Shown in pieces: positions 8,087 to 17,030 of a stretch of DNA of 64,000 nucleotides. The translations under genes were made by a program, and so were the position numbers. Source of the stretch: UBA4877 sp002399345 (lineage in GTDB: Bacteria; Bacillota; Thermoanaerobacteria; Thermoanaerobacterales; UBA4877); NCBI GenBank assembly GCA_036752905.1, contig DAIORT010000006.1:43208-107207 (forward strand), read 5' to 3'. The notes below the pieces were generated by a model that saw only the letters and a program-made list of their open reading frames with translations, made no database searches and was not told the origin of the DNA. Within the stretch, counting starts at the first letter, position 1. Each line of letters begins with the position of its first letter.

Positions 8087-9121
8087 TTACAGCATTTTTA
8101 TAAGTTTAGGATTTTCTATTATTCCCGGTATTCTGCCTCTTTTTGCTATCGGCTTTCCATTTACATCTTTAATATCCATAGTCATATCTATGGGTTTTGC
8201 ATCGGAGATGAAGCTGCCGACGCCAAAAGCATCTACACCAGCATCTGCAAGCTCTTCCATCTTTTCAGGATATAAGCCACCGGAAACTATTATCTTTACA
8301 TCTTCATACCCATTCTGATTCAGTCGTTCCCTTATTTCCTTTACCAGTGCTGCAGTCACTCCTCCCCGCTCACTGGGTGTATCCAGTCTGATACCATAAA
8401 GCTTATCGCCTAAAGCATCTGCAACCCTGAGTGCCTCTTCCGCCTCGTCTTTAAATGTATCAACCAGTATTGTCTCGTTTTCGCAGGCTTCTTTAATCTC
8501 TTCATATGCCTTGGCTACCAAGATTGTATCCCCTGCTATCAAAAATGCCGCATGTGGTACCGTGCCCGAAGGTTCCTTACCCAGCAATTTTGCTCCGAGA
8601 ATGCAGCTGGCATTATCTGCACCGCCAACCAGCGCCGCTCTCTCCATTACGGGAGCTACGGAAGGATGAACATGGCGTGCCCCGAAACATAAAAGCGGCT
8701 TGTCTTTACATGCTTCTTTTGCTTTTCTTGCCGCCGTTGCCCATGCTGAAGAGCTGGCAAGTATACCTAGCATTGGTGTTTCAAAAACTCCGAATTGCGA
8801 ATACGGACCCTTTATTCTAACCAGCGTATCCTTGGGACAAAAACTCTCACCTTCCTTAAGGGCCCACACATCAACTTTTTTGTCCTTCAATATATTAAGC
8901 AATTCAGGTGTCCCTGCAAATATGCCCGGTTCCCTTGCAAAAATTTCCGCCGTGACCACAGTATTTTCAACATTGAGGTGAGACAATATATCTAAGGTCC
9001 GCAAAAAATAGACATCCGTGGTTTTCCCTTCCATTATTTCCTCATGAGTGGCAGAAAACAATTTCCTCCCCGGATCCACAGTTATATTATCTATATCTTT
9101 AAGAGTTTTAATATGTTCCAT
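8087..9121 (-). CDS. pncB: Nicotinate phosphoribosyltransferase
   Basis: Converts nicotinate and PRPP to nicotinate mononucleotide in the NAD salvage pathway (family knowledge). At 344 residues it belongs to the shorter group found in many clostridia and archaea. The conserved FGARHVHPSVAP stretch is at about residues 146-157, and the barrel motifs IRLDTPSERGG and IIVSGGLYPEKM follow. A GAGGG site lies before the ATG. Its 5' end overlaps the upstream transglycosylase gene by 14 bp. The 3' 60 bp or so exist again as a dead copy at 461-690. Confidence 0.9.
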   Translation of the reverse strand: MEHIKTLKDIDNITVDPGRKLFSATHEEIMEGKTTDVYFLRTLDILSHLNVENTVVTAEIFAREPGIFAGTPELLNILKDKKVDVWALKEGESFCPKDTLVRIKGPYSQFGVFETPMLGILASSSAWATAARKAKEACKDKPLLCFGARHVHPSVAPVMERAALVGGADNASCILGAKLLGKEPSGTVPHAAFLIAGDTILVAKAYEEIKEACENETILVDTFKDEAEEALRVADALGDKLYGIRLDTPSERGGVTAALVKEIRERLNQNGYEDVKIIVSGGLYPEKMEELADAGVDAFGVGSFISDAKPIDMTMDIKDVNGKPIAKRGRIPGIIENPKLIKML

Positions 9122-9713
9122 TACTCTTGTTACCCTCTTTCTTTTGGTCTTTATAAATTTTTTTGTACATTTTATAATTTCTTGTAATCCTATCTATATA
9201 ATCCCGTGTCTCCTTAAATGGTATATTATCCAATTTCTTTTGGTTGCTGCTATGTTCCCTTTCACTCAGCCATTTTTCCACATTGCCGCTTCCGGCATTA
9301 TATGCTGCAAGAACCAAGACCGGATCATTAAATTCTTTGTTAAGTTTATTTAAATACCAACAACTGAACTTTATATTCGTTTCAGGATTGAATAAATCAC
9401 TTTCTTTGTATCCGTTCAAGCCGAATGTTTTAGCAATCCATTCACCGGTATCCGGGTGTATCTGCATAAGACCCTTGGCACCCTTAACTGATACGGCATC
9501 GGGGTCAAAATTACTCTCAGCCTTCATAACAGCCAAAACAAGAAAGGGATCAATATCATATTTGTCCGCATATTTCTCTATTATATCTATATATTTCACC
9601 GGATATCTAAACCTTAGTATTGATGTATGAATCTTTATTGCAACAGGTATAATCAATGCTATAACCAGTAATACAACAATGACAATCAACAATTTACGTG
9701 AAATAAAAATCAA
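9108..9713 (-). CDS. Membrane-anchored lytic transglycosylase (SLT domain)
   Basis: Cleaves the glycan strands of peptidoglycan, forming anhydro-muramyl ends. The 201 residues have one N-terminal membrane helix (about 7-27) followed by an SLT/goose-lysozyme-like domain. The catalytic Glu is in VMKAESNFDP near residue 66, followed by GAKGLMQIHPDTG and the C-terminal AAYNAGSGNVEKWL motif. The start is a TTG with GGAGG about 9 nt upstream. It overlaps pncB, and sits after coaE in the same direction, so coaE, this gene and pncB may be cotranscribed. Confidence 0.9.
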   Translation of the reverse strand: MIFISRKLLIVIVVLLVIALIIPVAIKIHTSILRFRYPVKYIDIIEKYADKYDIDPFLVLAVMKAESNFDPDAVSVKGAKGLMQIHPDTGEWIAKTFGLNGYKESDLFNPETNIKFSCWYLNKLNKEFNDPVLVLAAYNAGSGNVEKWLSEREHSSNQKKLDNIPFKETRDYIDRITRNYKMYKKIYKDQKKEGNKSNGTY

Positions 9714-9756
9714 CGGATTATACCTCCACCCAAAACAAAGTTAACATACTAGAATT

Positions 9757-10377
9757 TTATGTAGAAATGTTGTAGTTATTCTCAGTCATCACCCTTTCCC
9801 AGAGTTTACATACTTGATTTCTAATATAACCCATGTCTTTACTGTTGTCAATTACACAGTCTGCATATTTAATTTTTTTACTAAGCGGCATCTGGACCTT
9901 AATACGGTTTATTGCATTTTGATAAGAAAGTTTATCCCTATCCATCAGTCTCTCTATCTGTGTCTTCTCATCCACTGCCACCAGCCATATCTCGTCAACC
10001 ATACCCTGCATACCCATTTCAATGAGAATGGCTGCATCAAGTACTATTACTTTTTGTTTTCCCTTTACCTTTTCTTTTTCAATTATCTCATTGATCCGTT
10101 TAATTATCCGCGGATGAGTTATCGAATTGAGTTTTTGCAGTTTTTCTTTATCTGCAAAAACAATATTTCCCAACTTTTTTCTGCAGACCTCTCCGCTGGG
10201 AAGCAATACACCCTTGCCAAAATAGTCTACAATCTCATTCCACCCGTCGCTTCCTTTAAGTATTACTTCCCGAGATATTAAGTCCGCATCTATTATATAA
10301 GCTCCCAACTGCCTAAGTATATTGGACACCGTACTCTTGCCACTGGCGATACCGCCTGTAAGCCCTATGACCTTCAT
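9757..10377 (-). CDS. coaE: Dephospho-CoA kinase
   Basis: Phosphorylates dephospho-CoA at the ribose 3' position, the last step of coenzyme A synthesis. The 206 residues carry the P-loop GLTGGIASGKST at the N-terminus (about residues 5-16), the conserved DAD near residue 32, and the lid region with LDAAILIEMG. Start by ATG with GAGGTGAT upstream. It follows polA by 9 bp, the same order as in many Firmicutes. Confidence 0.95.
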   Translation of the reverse strand: MKVIGLTGGIASGKSTVSNILRQLGAYIIDADLISREVILKGSDGWNEIVDYFGKGVLLPSGEVCRKKLGNIVFADKEKLQKLNSITHPRIIKRINEIIEKEKVKGKQKVIVLDAAILIEMGMQGMVDEIWLVAVDEKTQIERLMDRDKLSYQNAINRIKVQMPLSKKIKYADCVIDNSKDMGYIRNQVCKLWERVMTENNYNIST

Positions 10378-10386
10378 GCTATCACC

Positions 10387-13011
10387 TCATTTCGCATCAT
10401 ACCAATTTGCTCCGTAATTTATATCAGCAACAAGGGGTGCTTTAAGTGATATGGCGTTCTCCATCTCATACTTTACGATTTTCTTTATATCATGCAGCTC
10501 ATCTTTACATACATCGATTATCAATTCATCATGTACCTGAAGTATGAGGTTGGATTTAGTGACTTTAAGCCGCTTATAAACACTTACCATGGCAATTTTT
10601 ATAATATCAGCAGCACTTCCCTGTATCGGTGTATTCATAGCAATACGTTCGCCAAACTGCCGGATGTTTCTGTTCTTGGCAGTTAACTCTGGAACGTAGC
10701 GTCTCCTGTTCATGATGGTTGTGACATACCCCAGTTCCCGTGCTCTTGTTACAGACCTGTCCAAGTATTCTTTTACAGCAGGGTATCTCTTAAAATAACT
10801 CTTAATGTATTCCGCAGCCACCTCTCTGGGAATACGCAAATCCTTTGCCAGGCCAAAATCACTGATACCGTACACAATTCCGAAGTTTACCGCTTTTGCA
10901 TTTCTCCTCATCTCCGGCGTAACCTGATCCAAAGCCACTCCGAATACCTCCGAGGCAGTCCTACTGTGTATATCCTCCCCTGAAACAAAGGAGTTTATAA
11001 GATTCTCATCCTGCGATAGATGAGCCAGCACACGCAGTTCTATCTGTGAATAGTCTGCAGACAATATCATATGATTTTCATCTGAAGGTATAAATGCCTT
11101 GCGTATCTGCCGGCCGGTATCCGTTCGTATCGGAATATTTTGCAGATTCGGCTCCGTGCTGCTTATTCTGCCTGTGGCCGTTACCGTTTGTTTAAAACTA
11201 GTATGTATCTTTTCATCATTTTTCTCTATCAGTTTAACAAACCCGTCTATATATGTGGACTTAAGTTTTGCATCCTGCCTGTAGTCTAATATCTTCGCCA
11301 CTATCTCGTTTTTAGGTGCCAGCTCGGCAAGTACCTCCGCATTGGTAGAGTAACCTGTTTTCGTCTTCTTTATCACCGGAAGTTCCAGCTTCTCAAAGAG
11401 TATATGGGAAAGCTGCTTGGGTGAATTAATGTTAAACTTCTCGCCTGCCATCCTGTATATATCCTCTGTAACTCCCTCGAGGTGTTCGGTAAATTCCTTA
11501 TCCAGCCGTGCAAGCCCCTGCCTGTCTATATTAAAACCGGTGCATTCCATATCCGCAAGCACCGTAATAAGCGGCATCTCTATATCATTAAACAACCTGT
11601 CCATGCCAAGCTCGGATAACCGCTCGGCCATCGCGGGCTGTGCCGAACGTATGGCCTCCGCTTCATCACAGACCAGTTGATTCAATGTGTCTTCATCCAC
11701 CTCATTAAAACTTAACTTATTTTTGCCCTTCCCAAGTATTGAGTCATCCAATATATCCCTGCTCAAAAAATCTTTTGCTATCTGCTTCACAGTATACTCA
11801 GACTTGGTCGCATTTAAAAGGTATGCCGCAATAGCAGAGTCGAAGCAGATATTCTCCGGCATATAGCCGTTATATATACAAAGATTCAACAGGTTTTTTA
11901 AATCATGCCCCGACTTTTCTACATTTCCATCCGCTAAAAGCCTATACAGATCTTTGGCCTTAAACTTATCCGTTTTATAAAGCGGCAAAAAAACCGCACC
12001 GTTCCGGCTGCTTAAGGCTGCCATAATAAGATTGCCACCCTCTATCCTGTAGCTTATAGTAACGGACTTCAAACCCTCTGTATATCTGCCAAAATCATCC
12101 CGGTTATCTATACGGTCATATACAGCCTTCTTTATCTCTACGGTAGTATCCTTTGCTGGAATTTTATCAAGCAGCGATTTGAACTCGAGAGTCTCAAAAA
12201 TTTCTCTGATCTTTTCACCGTCCGGTTGTGTCAAAGCATACTCATTCATATCGAATTTAACGGGTAAATCCCGTACTATGGTGCACAACCTCTTACTTAA
12301 AAGTGCTTTATCCATATTTTCCGTTAACAGATTTTTTATCCTCTTGTTCTTCATACTGTCTAGATTATTAATGACATTGTTAATGGAGCTGTATTCTTTT
12401 ATCAGCTTCATTGCTGTCTTTTTCCCTACGCCGGGTACCCCCGGAACATTATCAGACTGATCGCCCATAAGTCCCTTGAGGTCTATAAACTCTGTCGGCG
12501 TGATGCCATACTTTTCTTTAAAATAATCCATATCATAAACATCGACATTGGTCATTCCTTTTTTATTGAGTACAACCTTTGTATTATCCGATACCAGTTG
12601 CAGCGCATCCCTGTCGCCGGTCACTATATAGGTCTCGTACCCCTGCTCTTCTGCAACCTTTGACATGGTGCCCAGTATATCATCGGCCTCAAAACCGGGA
12701 ACCTCTACCGTCTTAATATTAAGCGCAGATAGTATATCATTCACAATAGGTATCTGGGAGGCCAATTCATCAGGCATCCTTTCCCTTGTTGCCTTATAGG
12801 CATCGTATTCCTTATGGCGGAAGGTAGGAGCCTTTACATCAAAAGCCACTGCAATATAATCAGGCTTATAATCCTCAAGCATCTTAAAAAGCATCATAGT
12901 AAATCCATATGCCGCATTGGTCCTTAAGCCCTTGCTATTAATAAAGGGAGGAAGAGCAAAAAAAGCCCTGTACAGCACACTGCTGCCGTCTATGAGCACT
13001 AATCTCTCCAA
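10387..13011 (-). CDS. polA: DNA polymerase I
   Basis: Fills gaps and removes RNA primers during replication and repair. The 874 residues contain an N-terminal 5' nuclease (about 1-290, with DGSSVLYRAF and GDRDALQL), a central region with the 3'-5' exonuclease fold (about 300-480) and a family A polymerase (about 490-874) with motif A DYSQIELRVLAH, motif B around NAKAVNFGIVYG and motif C HDELIID. In the middle region the first exonuclease motif (DxE) is replaced by SYRIEGG, so proofreading is probably lost, as in Bacillus and Thermus enzymes. The start is TTG with TTAGGTGG upstream. A TATAAT-like box lies near 13041-13052 but no clear -35 was found. Confidence 0.96.
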   Translation of the reverse strand: MERLVLIDGSSVLYRAFFALPPFINSKGLRTNAAYGFTMMLFKMLEDYKPDYIAVAFDVKAPTFRHKEYDAYKATRERMPDELASQIPIVNDILSALNIKTVEVPGFEADDILGTMSKVAEEQGYETYIVTGDRDALQLVSDNTKVVLNKKGMTNVDVYDMDYFKEKYGITPTEFIDLKGLMGDQSDNVPGVPGVGKKTAMKLIKEYSSINNVINNLDSMKNKRIKNLLTENMDKALLSKRLCTIVRDLPVKFDMNEYALTQPDGEKIREIFETLEFKSLLDKIPAKDTTVEIKKAVYDRIDNRDDFGRYTEGLKSVTISYRIEGGNLIMAALSSRNGAVFLPLYKTDKFKAKDLYRLLADGNVEKSGHDLKNLLNLCIYNGYMPENICFDSAIAAYLLNATKSEYTVKQIAKDFLSRDILDDSILGKGKNKLSFNEVDEDTLNQLVCDEAEAIRSAQPAMAERLSELGMDRLFNDIEMPLITVLADMECTGFNIDRQGLARLDKEFTEHLEGVTEDIYRMAGEKFNINSPKQLSHILFEKLELPVIKKTKTGYSTNAEVLAELAPKNEIVAKILDYRQDAKLKSTYIDGFVKLIEKNDEKIHTSFKQTVTATGRISSTEPNLQNIPIRTDTGRQIRKAFIPSDENHMILSADYSQIELRVLAHLSQDENLINSFVSGEDIHSRTASEVFGVALDQVTPEMRRNAKAVNFGIVYGISDFGLAKDLRIPREVAAEYIKSYFKRYPAVKEYLDRSVTRARELGYVTTIMNRRRYVPELTAKNRNIRQFGERIAMNTPIQGSAADIIKIAMVSVYKRLKVTKSNLILQVHDELIIDVCKDELHDIKKIVKYEMENAISLKAPLVADINYGANWYDAK

Positions 13012-13059
13012 TTATTTACACCACCTAATATGTTATTATCTCTATTATACTATAAAAAT

Positions 13060-13077
13060 AAGCGGCATCTACCGCTT
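13060..13077 (-). terminator. Terminator of the L,D-transpeptidase gene
   Basis: A hairpin AAGCGG/CCGCTT overlaps the stop codon at 13069-13071 and is followed on the minus strand by ATTTTTAT. It separates this gene from polA. Confidence 0.65.
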
Positions 13078-14244
13078 AATTTGTATAATATCATATAATG
13101 AATCGATTTTATAGTTAAATTTAATGATGTGCGAAAGCTTCTCTATATCCATATACGATGAACCGTTTATGATTAGAGCCGGCACATATTTATTATTTAT
13201 ACTCAGTTCTTTTGATGAAGGATTCCAGACAACCTTAAAACCCATCTGCTCGCCCATTTCTTTCAAGGGCAATTTTATATCACGCTTGTCATAATCGGCA
13301 TAATCCGTTTTCCCAATGAGCTTTCCGTTAGCAAAGATCATATTGCTTGTGATATCAACCCGTTTTGCACTCGTGTCCGTCTTATAAACCACATGGAATA
13401 AATCAAGCAGCCGATTTAAATCTATGTATGTCCTTCCGTTTTGTTCCATGCAGCCCAACGCATGATCATTCACACTCATTTTACCGGTTTGCATATCCGT
13501 TTTATAATCGATCCCGAAAACCCTTTTCACAGAATTTGAGGATATATACATTACGTTATTTTCTCTTACAAGGTCGGCTGAAAGATATTTATCCCCCTTG
13601 GTTAAAATCCAGCCGCCCGTATAAAAACATGTCATTTTTTTGTTATTGGTATAAATATGTTTAAATTTCTCTTCACCTATGCTTATCCCCATCCTGCTAA
13701 GTTTTGCTCTTACCTTGGCCTGGAAATTGACACCCCGACCGTATACGTCGGGGTAAAGCTTAAGTGTAACCCTGTCATCGTCATATATCTTGCTCGCCGT
13801 CTGATAGGTTATATTCACAGGCGTACCCACGGACACCATATCAAACAGCTCGTTCACATCGCTGTTATACATGCGCACACAGCCCAGTGAGGCCATCGTG
13901 CCTATGGACTTAGGTTTGTTATTACCATGGATGCCATAGGTAGGATAAAAGTTTATCCAGCGCCGGCCCAGAGGATTGTTTTTCCCCGGCAGAACCGGTT
14001 TTCCTCCTCCCGGCGGATGCCATGTCGGGTTTTTCACCTTTGCCCTCACCCTGTAACTCCCGTCCGGCGTGCTTGAAAGAGATTTTCCAATAGCCACGGG
14101 ATACTCCTTATGTACGCTGCCTTTGTTATACTCCAGTGTGCGGGAAGGAAGATTAATGGTAATACCGCTGCTAGGCGCCGCATACACAATATCGGCAGAA
14201 AATACCAGCGATAGAATTATAATATAAAGCATAAATTTTTTCAT
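13069..14244 (-). CDS. L,D-transpeptidase (YkuD) with copper amine oxidase-like repeat domain
   Basis: YkuD enzymes form 3-3 peptidoglycan cross-links or attach proteins to the wall outside the membrane. The 391 residues start with a signal peptide (about 1-22). The YkuD domain (about 27-150) has the catalytic motif with HGN near residue 105 and, after a gap, SLGCVRM containing the active-site Cys. The rest (about 195-391) resembles the stalk-like copper amine oxidase N-terminal domain of clostridial wall proteins: short repeats such as NNVMYISSNSVKRVFG and NGRTYIDLNRLLDLF. That domain is thought to bind the envelope and carries no copper site. Shine-Dalgarno AAAAGGGGA precedes the ATG. Confidence 0.88.
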   Translation of the reverse strand: MKKFMLYIIILSLVFSADIVYAAPSSGITINLPSRTLEYNKGSVHKEYPVAIGKSLSSTPDGSYRVRAKVKNPTWHPPGGGKPVLPGKNNPLGRRWINFYPTYGIHGNNKPKSIGTMASLGCVRMYNSDVNELFDMVSVGTPVNITYQTASKIYDDDRVTLKLYPDVYGRGVNFQAKVRAKLSRMGISIGEEKFKHIYTNNKKMTCFYTGGWILTKGDKYLSADLVRENNVMYISSNSVKRVFGIDYKTDMQTGKMSVNDHALGCMEQNGRTYIDLNRLLDLFHVVYKTDTSAKRVDITSNMIFANGKLIGKTDYADYDKRDIKLPLKEMGEQMGFKVVWNPSSKELSINNKYVPALIINGSSYMDIEKLSHIIKFNYKIDSLYDIIQIKR

Positions 14245-14309
14245 ATAAATCCCCTTTTATTTTTATTGTAAATATATTAAAACCGGGGCATCAATATGAC
14301 ATGCTTACC

Positions 14310-15461
14310 TTATTGCTTACTTACTCTGGCCATATAATAATCGTAAGCATTTTTAACCTCATCCATGCTGTTTCCTGCAAATTTATCCAGAAATGCCGCC
14401 GCCATCACCCAGGCAATAACAGCTTTGAGTATCACCGCTGCCGCAGGCACCGCACATATATCGCTCCTCTCCACCTGTGCCGCTGCCGGATTTTTTGTTC
14501 GCACATCCACGCTTTTAAGCGGCCGGGTCAGGGTGGGGATGGGTTTAACGGCGCTGTTTAATATTATATTCTCACCATTGGAGATGCCGCCCTCAATGCC
14601 GCCCGCATTGTTTGTCTTTCTATAAAATCCATCACTTCCGTAATATATCTCATCATGCACTCTGCTGCCCAATCTCAGGGCTGTTTTAAAGCCCGCGCCT
14701 ACCTCCACTCCCTTTACTGCCTGCACACTCATGCAGGCTGCACAGAGACGTGCATCAAGCTTGCTTTGCCATACGGTGTGGCTTCCCAGACCTGCCGGTA
14801 CATTCATGGCTACCACCTGCACAACACCGCCAACAGTATCACCCATTTCTTCCGCTCTGTCTATCTCGCATATCATTTTCTTTTGTGCGGATATGTCTCC
14901 GCATTTTACAGGTGATGTTTCAACCCTGTCCCAATAGGCCTCGTCAAGGTTATCGCAGGTTGATGCGGCCCGGCCTATCCTTATCACATGGGATCTTATG
15001 CCTATACCAAATAGATTCAAGAGCTGAAGCGCAATGCCGCCGGCCGCTGTCCGCATGACCGTCTCCCGCGCACTTGCCCGTTCAATAATATCACGAGCAT
15101 CTTTAAGACCATATTTTAACATTCCGGCAAGGTCGGCATGGCCTGGCCGGGGTACAGTGACCTCTTTTCCTTCCTTTATCCTGCCTTGAGAATACATATA
15201 TTCCTTCCAATTCTCATAATCCTTATTCTTTATCATCAGTCCTATAGGGCTGCCGGTGGATATACCGCCCCTTACCCCCGACAAAATTAATACATGATCT
15301 CTTTCTATACCCATCCTCTTGCCCCTGCCATACACATCCTGCCTTTCCGTAAGCAGCTTGTCTATACTGTCAGTATCTATTTCCAGGCCGGCAGGCATAC
15401 CTTCTATTATACCCACATAACCGTATCCGTGAGACTCCCCTGCATCTATATATTTCAGCAT
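14310..15461 (-). CDS. aroC: Chorismate synthase
   Basis: Makes chorismate from EPSP with reduced FMN, the last common step of aromatic amino acid synthesis. The 383 residues match the family. The N-terminal GESHG motif is at residues 8-12, followed by RQDVYGRGKRM, GVRGGISTGSPI and the central ARETVMRTAAGGIA stretch. It stands alone, without other shikimate genes, between the L,D-transpeptidase and a tRNA gene. Confidence 0.96.
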   Translation of the reverse strand: MLKYIDAGESHGYGYVGIIEGMPAGLEIDTDSIDKLLTERQDVYGRGKRMGIERDHVLILSGVRGGISTGSPIGLMIKNKDYENWKEYMYSQGRIKEGKEVTVPRPGHADLAGMLKYGLKDARDIIERASARETVMRTAAGGIALQLLNLFGIGIRSHVIRIGRAASTCDNLDEAYWDRVETSPVKCGDISAQKKMICEIDRAEEMGDTVGGVVQVVAMNVPAGLGSHTVWQSKLDARLCAACMSVQAVKGVEVGAGFKTALRLGSRVHDEIYYGSDGFYRKTNNAGGIEGGISNGENIILNSAVKPIPTLTRPLKSVDVRTKNPAAAQVERSDICAVPAAAVILKAVIAWVMAAAFLDKFAGNSMDEVKNAYDYYMARVSKQ

Positions 15462-15486
15462 GATTCACCCGTCCTTAAAAAATATC

Positions 15487-15515
15487 TTGAAAATATTTTC
15501 AGCCTATGATATTAT
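15487..15515 (+). promoter_or_regulatory. Promoter of tRNA-Leu(CAA)
   Basis: TTGAAA (15487-15492), a 17-bp spacer and TATTAT (15510-15515). Initiation would fall near 15522, 8 nt before the tRNA. Confidence 0.75.
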
Positions 15516-15529
15516 AAAATAGGTAGCAA

Positions 15530-15618
15530 GCCGAAGTGGTGGAATAGGCAGACGCGCTGGACTCAAAATCCAGTAGGGCTCACACCCTGTGCGGGTTCGA
15601 CTCCCGCCTTCGGCACCA
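15530..15618 (+). tRNA. tRNA-Leu (anticodon CAA)
   Basis: 89-nt class II tRNA: acceptor GCCGAAG pairs with CTTCGGC, anticodon loop CTCAAAA gives CAA, long variable arm, GGTTCGACTCC T arm, encoded CCA. It reads UUG codons. Confidence 0.96.
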
Positions 15619-15627
15619 TTGATTAAA

Positions 15628-15660
15628 CTCTTTTTGTCAAATTAAAGAGCTTTTTTATTT
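15628..15660 (+). terminator. Terminator after tRNA-Leu(CAA)
   Basis: Short stem CTCTTT/AAAGAG followed by CTTTTTTATTT, 10 bp past the tRNA end. Confidence 0.6.
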
Positions 15661-15670
15661 ATAATCCATT

Positions 15671-16186
15671 TTATAAGTTATATATTAATATCATTGATAA
15701 TAATGTACTCATAAATATTGTTCCTATCGTTGCAATTACATTTATAAATTTCTGTGCCGCAACTTTATCTTTTGATACTTTCTCAATACCCTTATATATT
15801 ACAGATCCTATTATCCCACCTAAAGTATTGGTGATAATATCTGTAATATCCGAAGTTCCCACACCTAAAATAAATTGTGATACTTCACATATTAAACTGA
15901 TTAGGAAATATAACAATATCTTTTTCCCAGTAGACCATTTTTTCAATAGGATTCCTGAATATACACCGAGCGGCATAAAAATTACAGCATTCATAATAAT
16001 TTCACTAAAATCCAATCTCCCATTTACCATTAAAGATTCCTTAAAAAGGACTAAGTTTATTTTTCTCATGTATCCCAATCCAAAGAATGGAACACCAAAT
16101 TTGAATATTATTATCCAGAATAATGCAATCATGTAAATAATAAATAATATTTTGGTTAGTTTATTTGCTTTACTATTTTCTTGCAT
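15671..16186 (-). CDS. VanZ-like membrane protein
   Basis: A 171-residue membrane protein with about five hydrophobic helices. The pattern of the VanZ family is visible: an N-terminal helix, then NLVLFKE, FSEIIMNAVIFMPLGVY, a second part with LISLICEVSQFILG, and GTSDITDIITNTLGGIIG. VanZ lowers teicoplanin binding in enterococci by an unknown mechanism; most chromosomal relatives have no known role, and no other vancomycin-resistance gene is nearby. The ribosome-binding site is weak (GGAAGAAG about 12 nt upstream). Confidence 0.85.
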   Translation of the reverse strand: MQENSKANKLTKILFIIYMIALFWIIIFKFGVPFFGLGYMRKINLVLFKESLMVNGRLDFSEIIMNAVIFMPLGVYSGILLKKWSTGKKILLYFLISLICEVSQFILGVGTSDITDIITNTLGGIIGSVIYKGIEKVSKDKVAAQKFINVIATIGTIFMSTLLSMILIYNL

Positions 16187-16453
16187 TTTGCATTTTCACT
16201 TCTTCCCAAATTCTTGTTTAACTGTCGTTTTAAATTATAACAACTCCATAAGGAAACATCAACAAATGGATGTGTAACACTAATTCGTCTATCTGCCACA
16301 CCCGCTTTCAATTTATATGACATATCAAATTCATATTCTGTGACAAATAAATTCTAATGGCCGACTTTTTTCCATATAAATCGTATAACTAAAACCGTCA
16401 CCCATAGGCTGATCATAGATAAAATCTACTGATGGTCATTCTTTATATCAAAA
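16187..16453 (-). pseudogene. Possible decayed coding sequence between darA and the VanZ-like gene
   Basis: No intact gene is present. On the minus strand two adjoining frames translate to protein-like text without a start: SVDFIYDQPMGDGFSYT near 16420-16370 and, shifted, EYEFDMSYKLKAGVADRR near 16345-16290. They could be parts of one broken gene. I do not recognise the family, and chance open frames cannot be ruled out. Confidence 0.25.
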
Positions 16454-16477
16454 AAGGTACCGATTTCTCAGCACCTT
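16454..16477 (-). terminator. Terminator of darA
   Basis: Stem AAGGT/ACCTT with TTTTTT following on the minus strand, about 80 bp past the darA stop. Confidence 0.55.
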
Positions 16478-16559
16478 AAATATATTAGATGAATTGGCAC
16501 ACAGCTTTCCGCCGGCATACTTTCTCTAAAACAACATAGGTATTTAATTGGCCTTTACT

Positions 16560-16889
16560 CTATATTTTTAAACACTGCTCCATGTTCATAACAAATACCG
16601 TTGCTCCACCTATGGTTATTTCTATAGGGTAAGACGGCAGGTATACCTCGCCAGCTCCTCCCATGATAGGGGGTGTTATCATTTGCTTCCTGCTCTTGCA
16701 TATGTCGTCTATACAATTTATGCATTCATTTAAGCGTTTGTCTTCCATCCCCATAATAAGAGTCGTATTACCTGCCCTCAAAAATCCTCCGGTTGTTGCT
16801 AACTTAGTAAATTGAAATTTATGTTTGGTAAACTCCTGCATAAGCTCACCTGCATCTTCATCCTGTACAATCGCTATTAATAGTTTCAT
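16560..16889 (-). CDS. darA: Cyclic di-AMP receptor, PII-like (DarA/PstA)
   Basis: DarA proteins are small PII-like trimers in the cytoplasm that bind c-di-AMP, the messenger tied to potassium and wall balance; their targets are mostly unknown. The 109-residue product begins MKLLIAIVQDEDAG and contains KLATTGGFLRAGNTTLIMG, the ligand-loop region that is very close to Bacillus DarA, and VYLPSYPIEITIGGA near the end. I choose the ATG at 16889 by family alignment; AAAGGAG lies 10 nt upstream. An ATG two codons earlier is possible. It stands alone, with its own terminator. Confidence 0.9.
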   Translation of the reverse strand: MKLLIAIVQDEDAGELMQEFTKHKFQFTKLATTGGFLRAGNTTLIMGMEDKRLNECINCIDDICKSRKQMITPPIMGGAGEVYLPSYPIEITIGGATVFVMNMEQCLKI

Positions 16890-16957
16890 AATCATGATAC
16901 TCCTTTCATCCTTCACATAAATTATACTTTAATTATGCATAAATTACCAGCTATTTA

Positions 16958-16987
16958 AACAAGATTTAACTTTTTTTACATCTTGTT
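16958..16987. repeat. Inverted repeat between darA and the glycoside hydrolase-like gene
   Basis: Perfect 8-bp arms AACAAGAT and ATCTTGTT separated by 14 bp, in the divergent region. A TACAAT box follows for the rightward gene. It may be a regulator site; no partner is known. Confidence 0.4.
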
Positions 16988-17030
16988 TTCCTATACAATA
17001 GATATATAAGCAGATAAGGGGGATACATAA

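Noticed and set aside
9044..9060. GAGTGGCAGAAAAC inside pncB, the same as one arm of the hairpin at 7997-8032
   Set aside because: Fourteen bases in coding DNA with no second arm; probably chance or a trace of local rearrangement, not enough to claim.
9814..10281. 155-codon open frame antisense to coaE
   Set aside because: coaE has complete motifs on the other strand; the antisense product is low-complexity and lacks a start signal.
15671..16186. Vancomycin/teicoplanin resistance cluster
   Set aside because: Only a VanZ-like gene is present; vanHAX, vanRS and vanY are absent.
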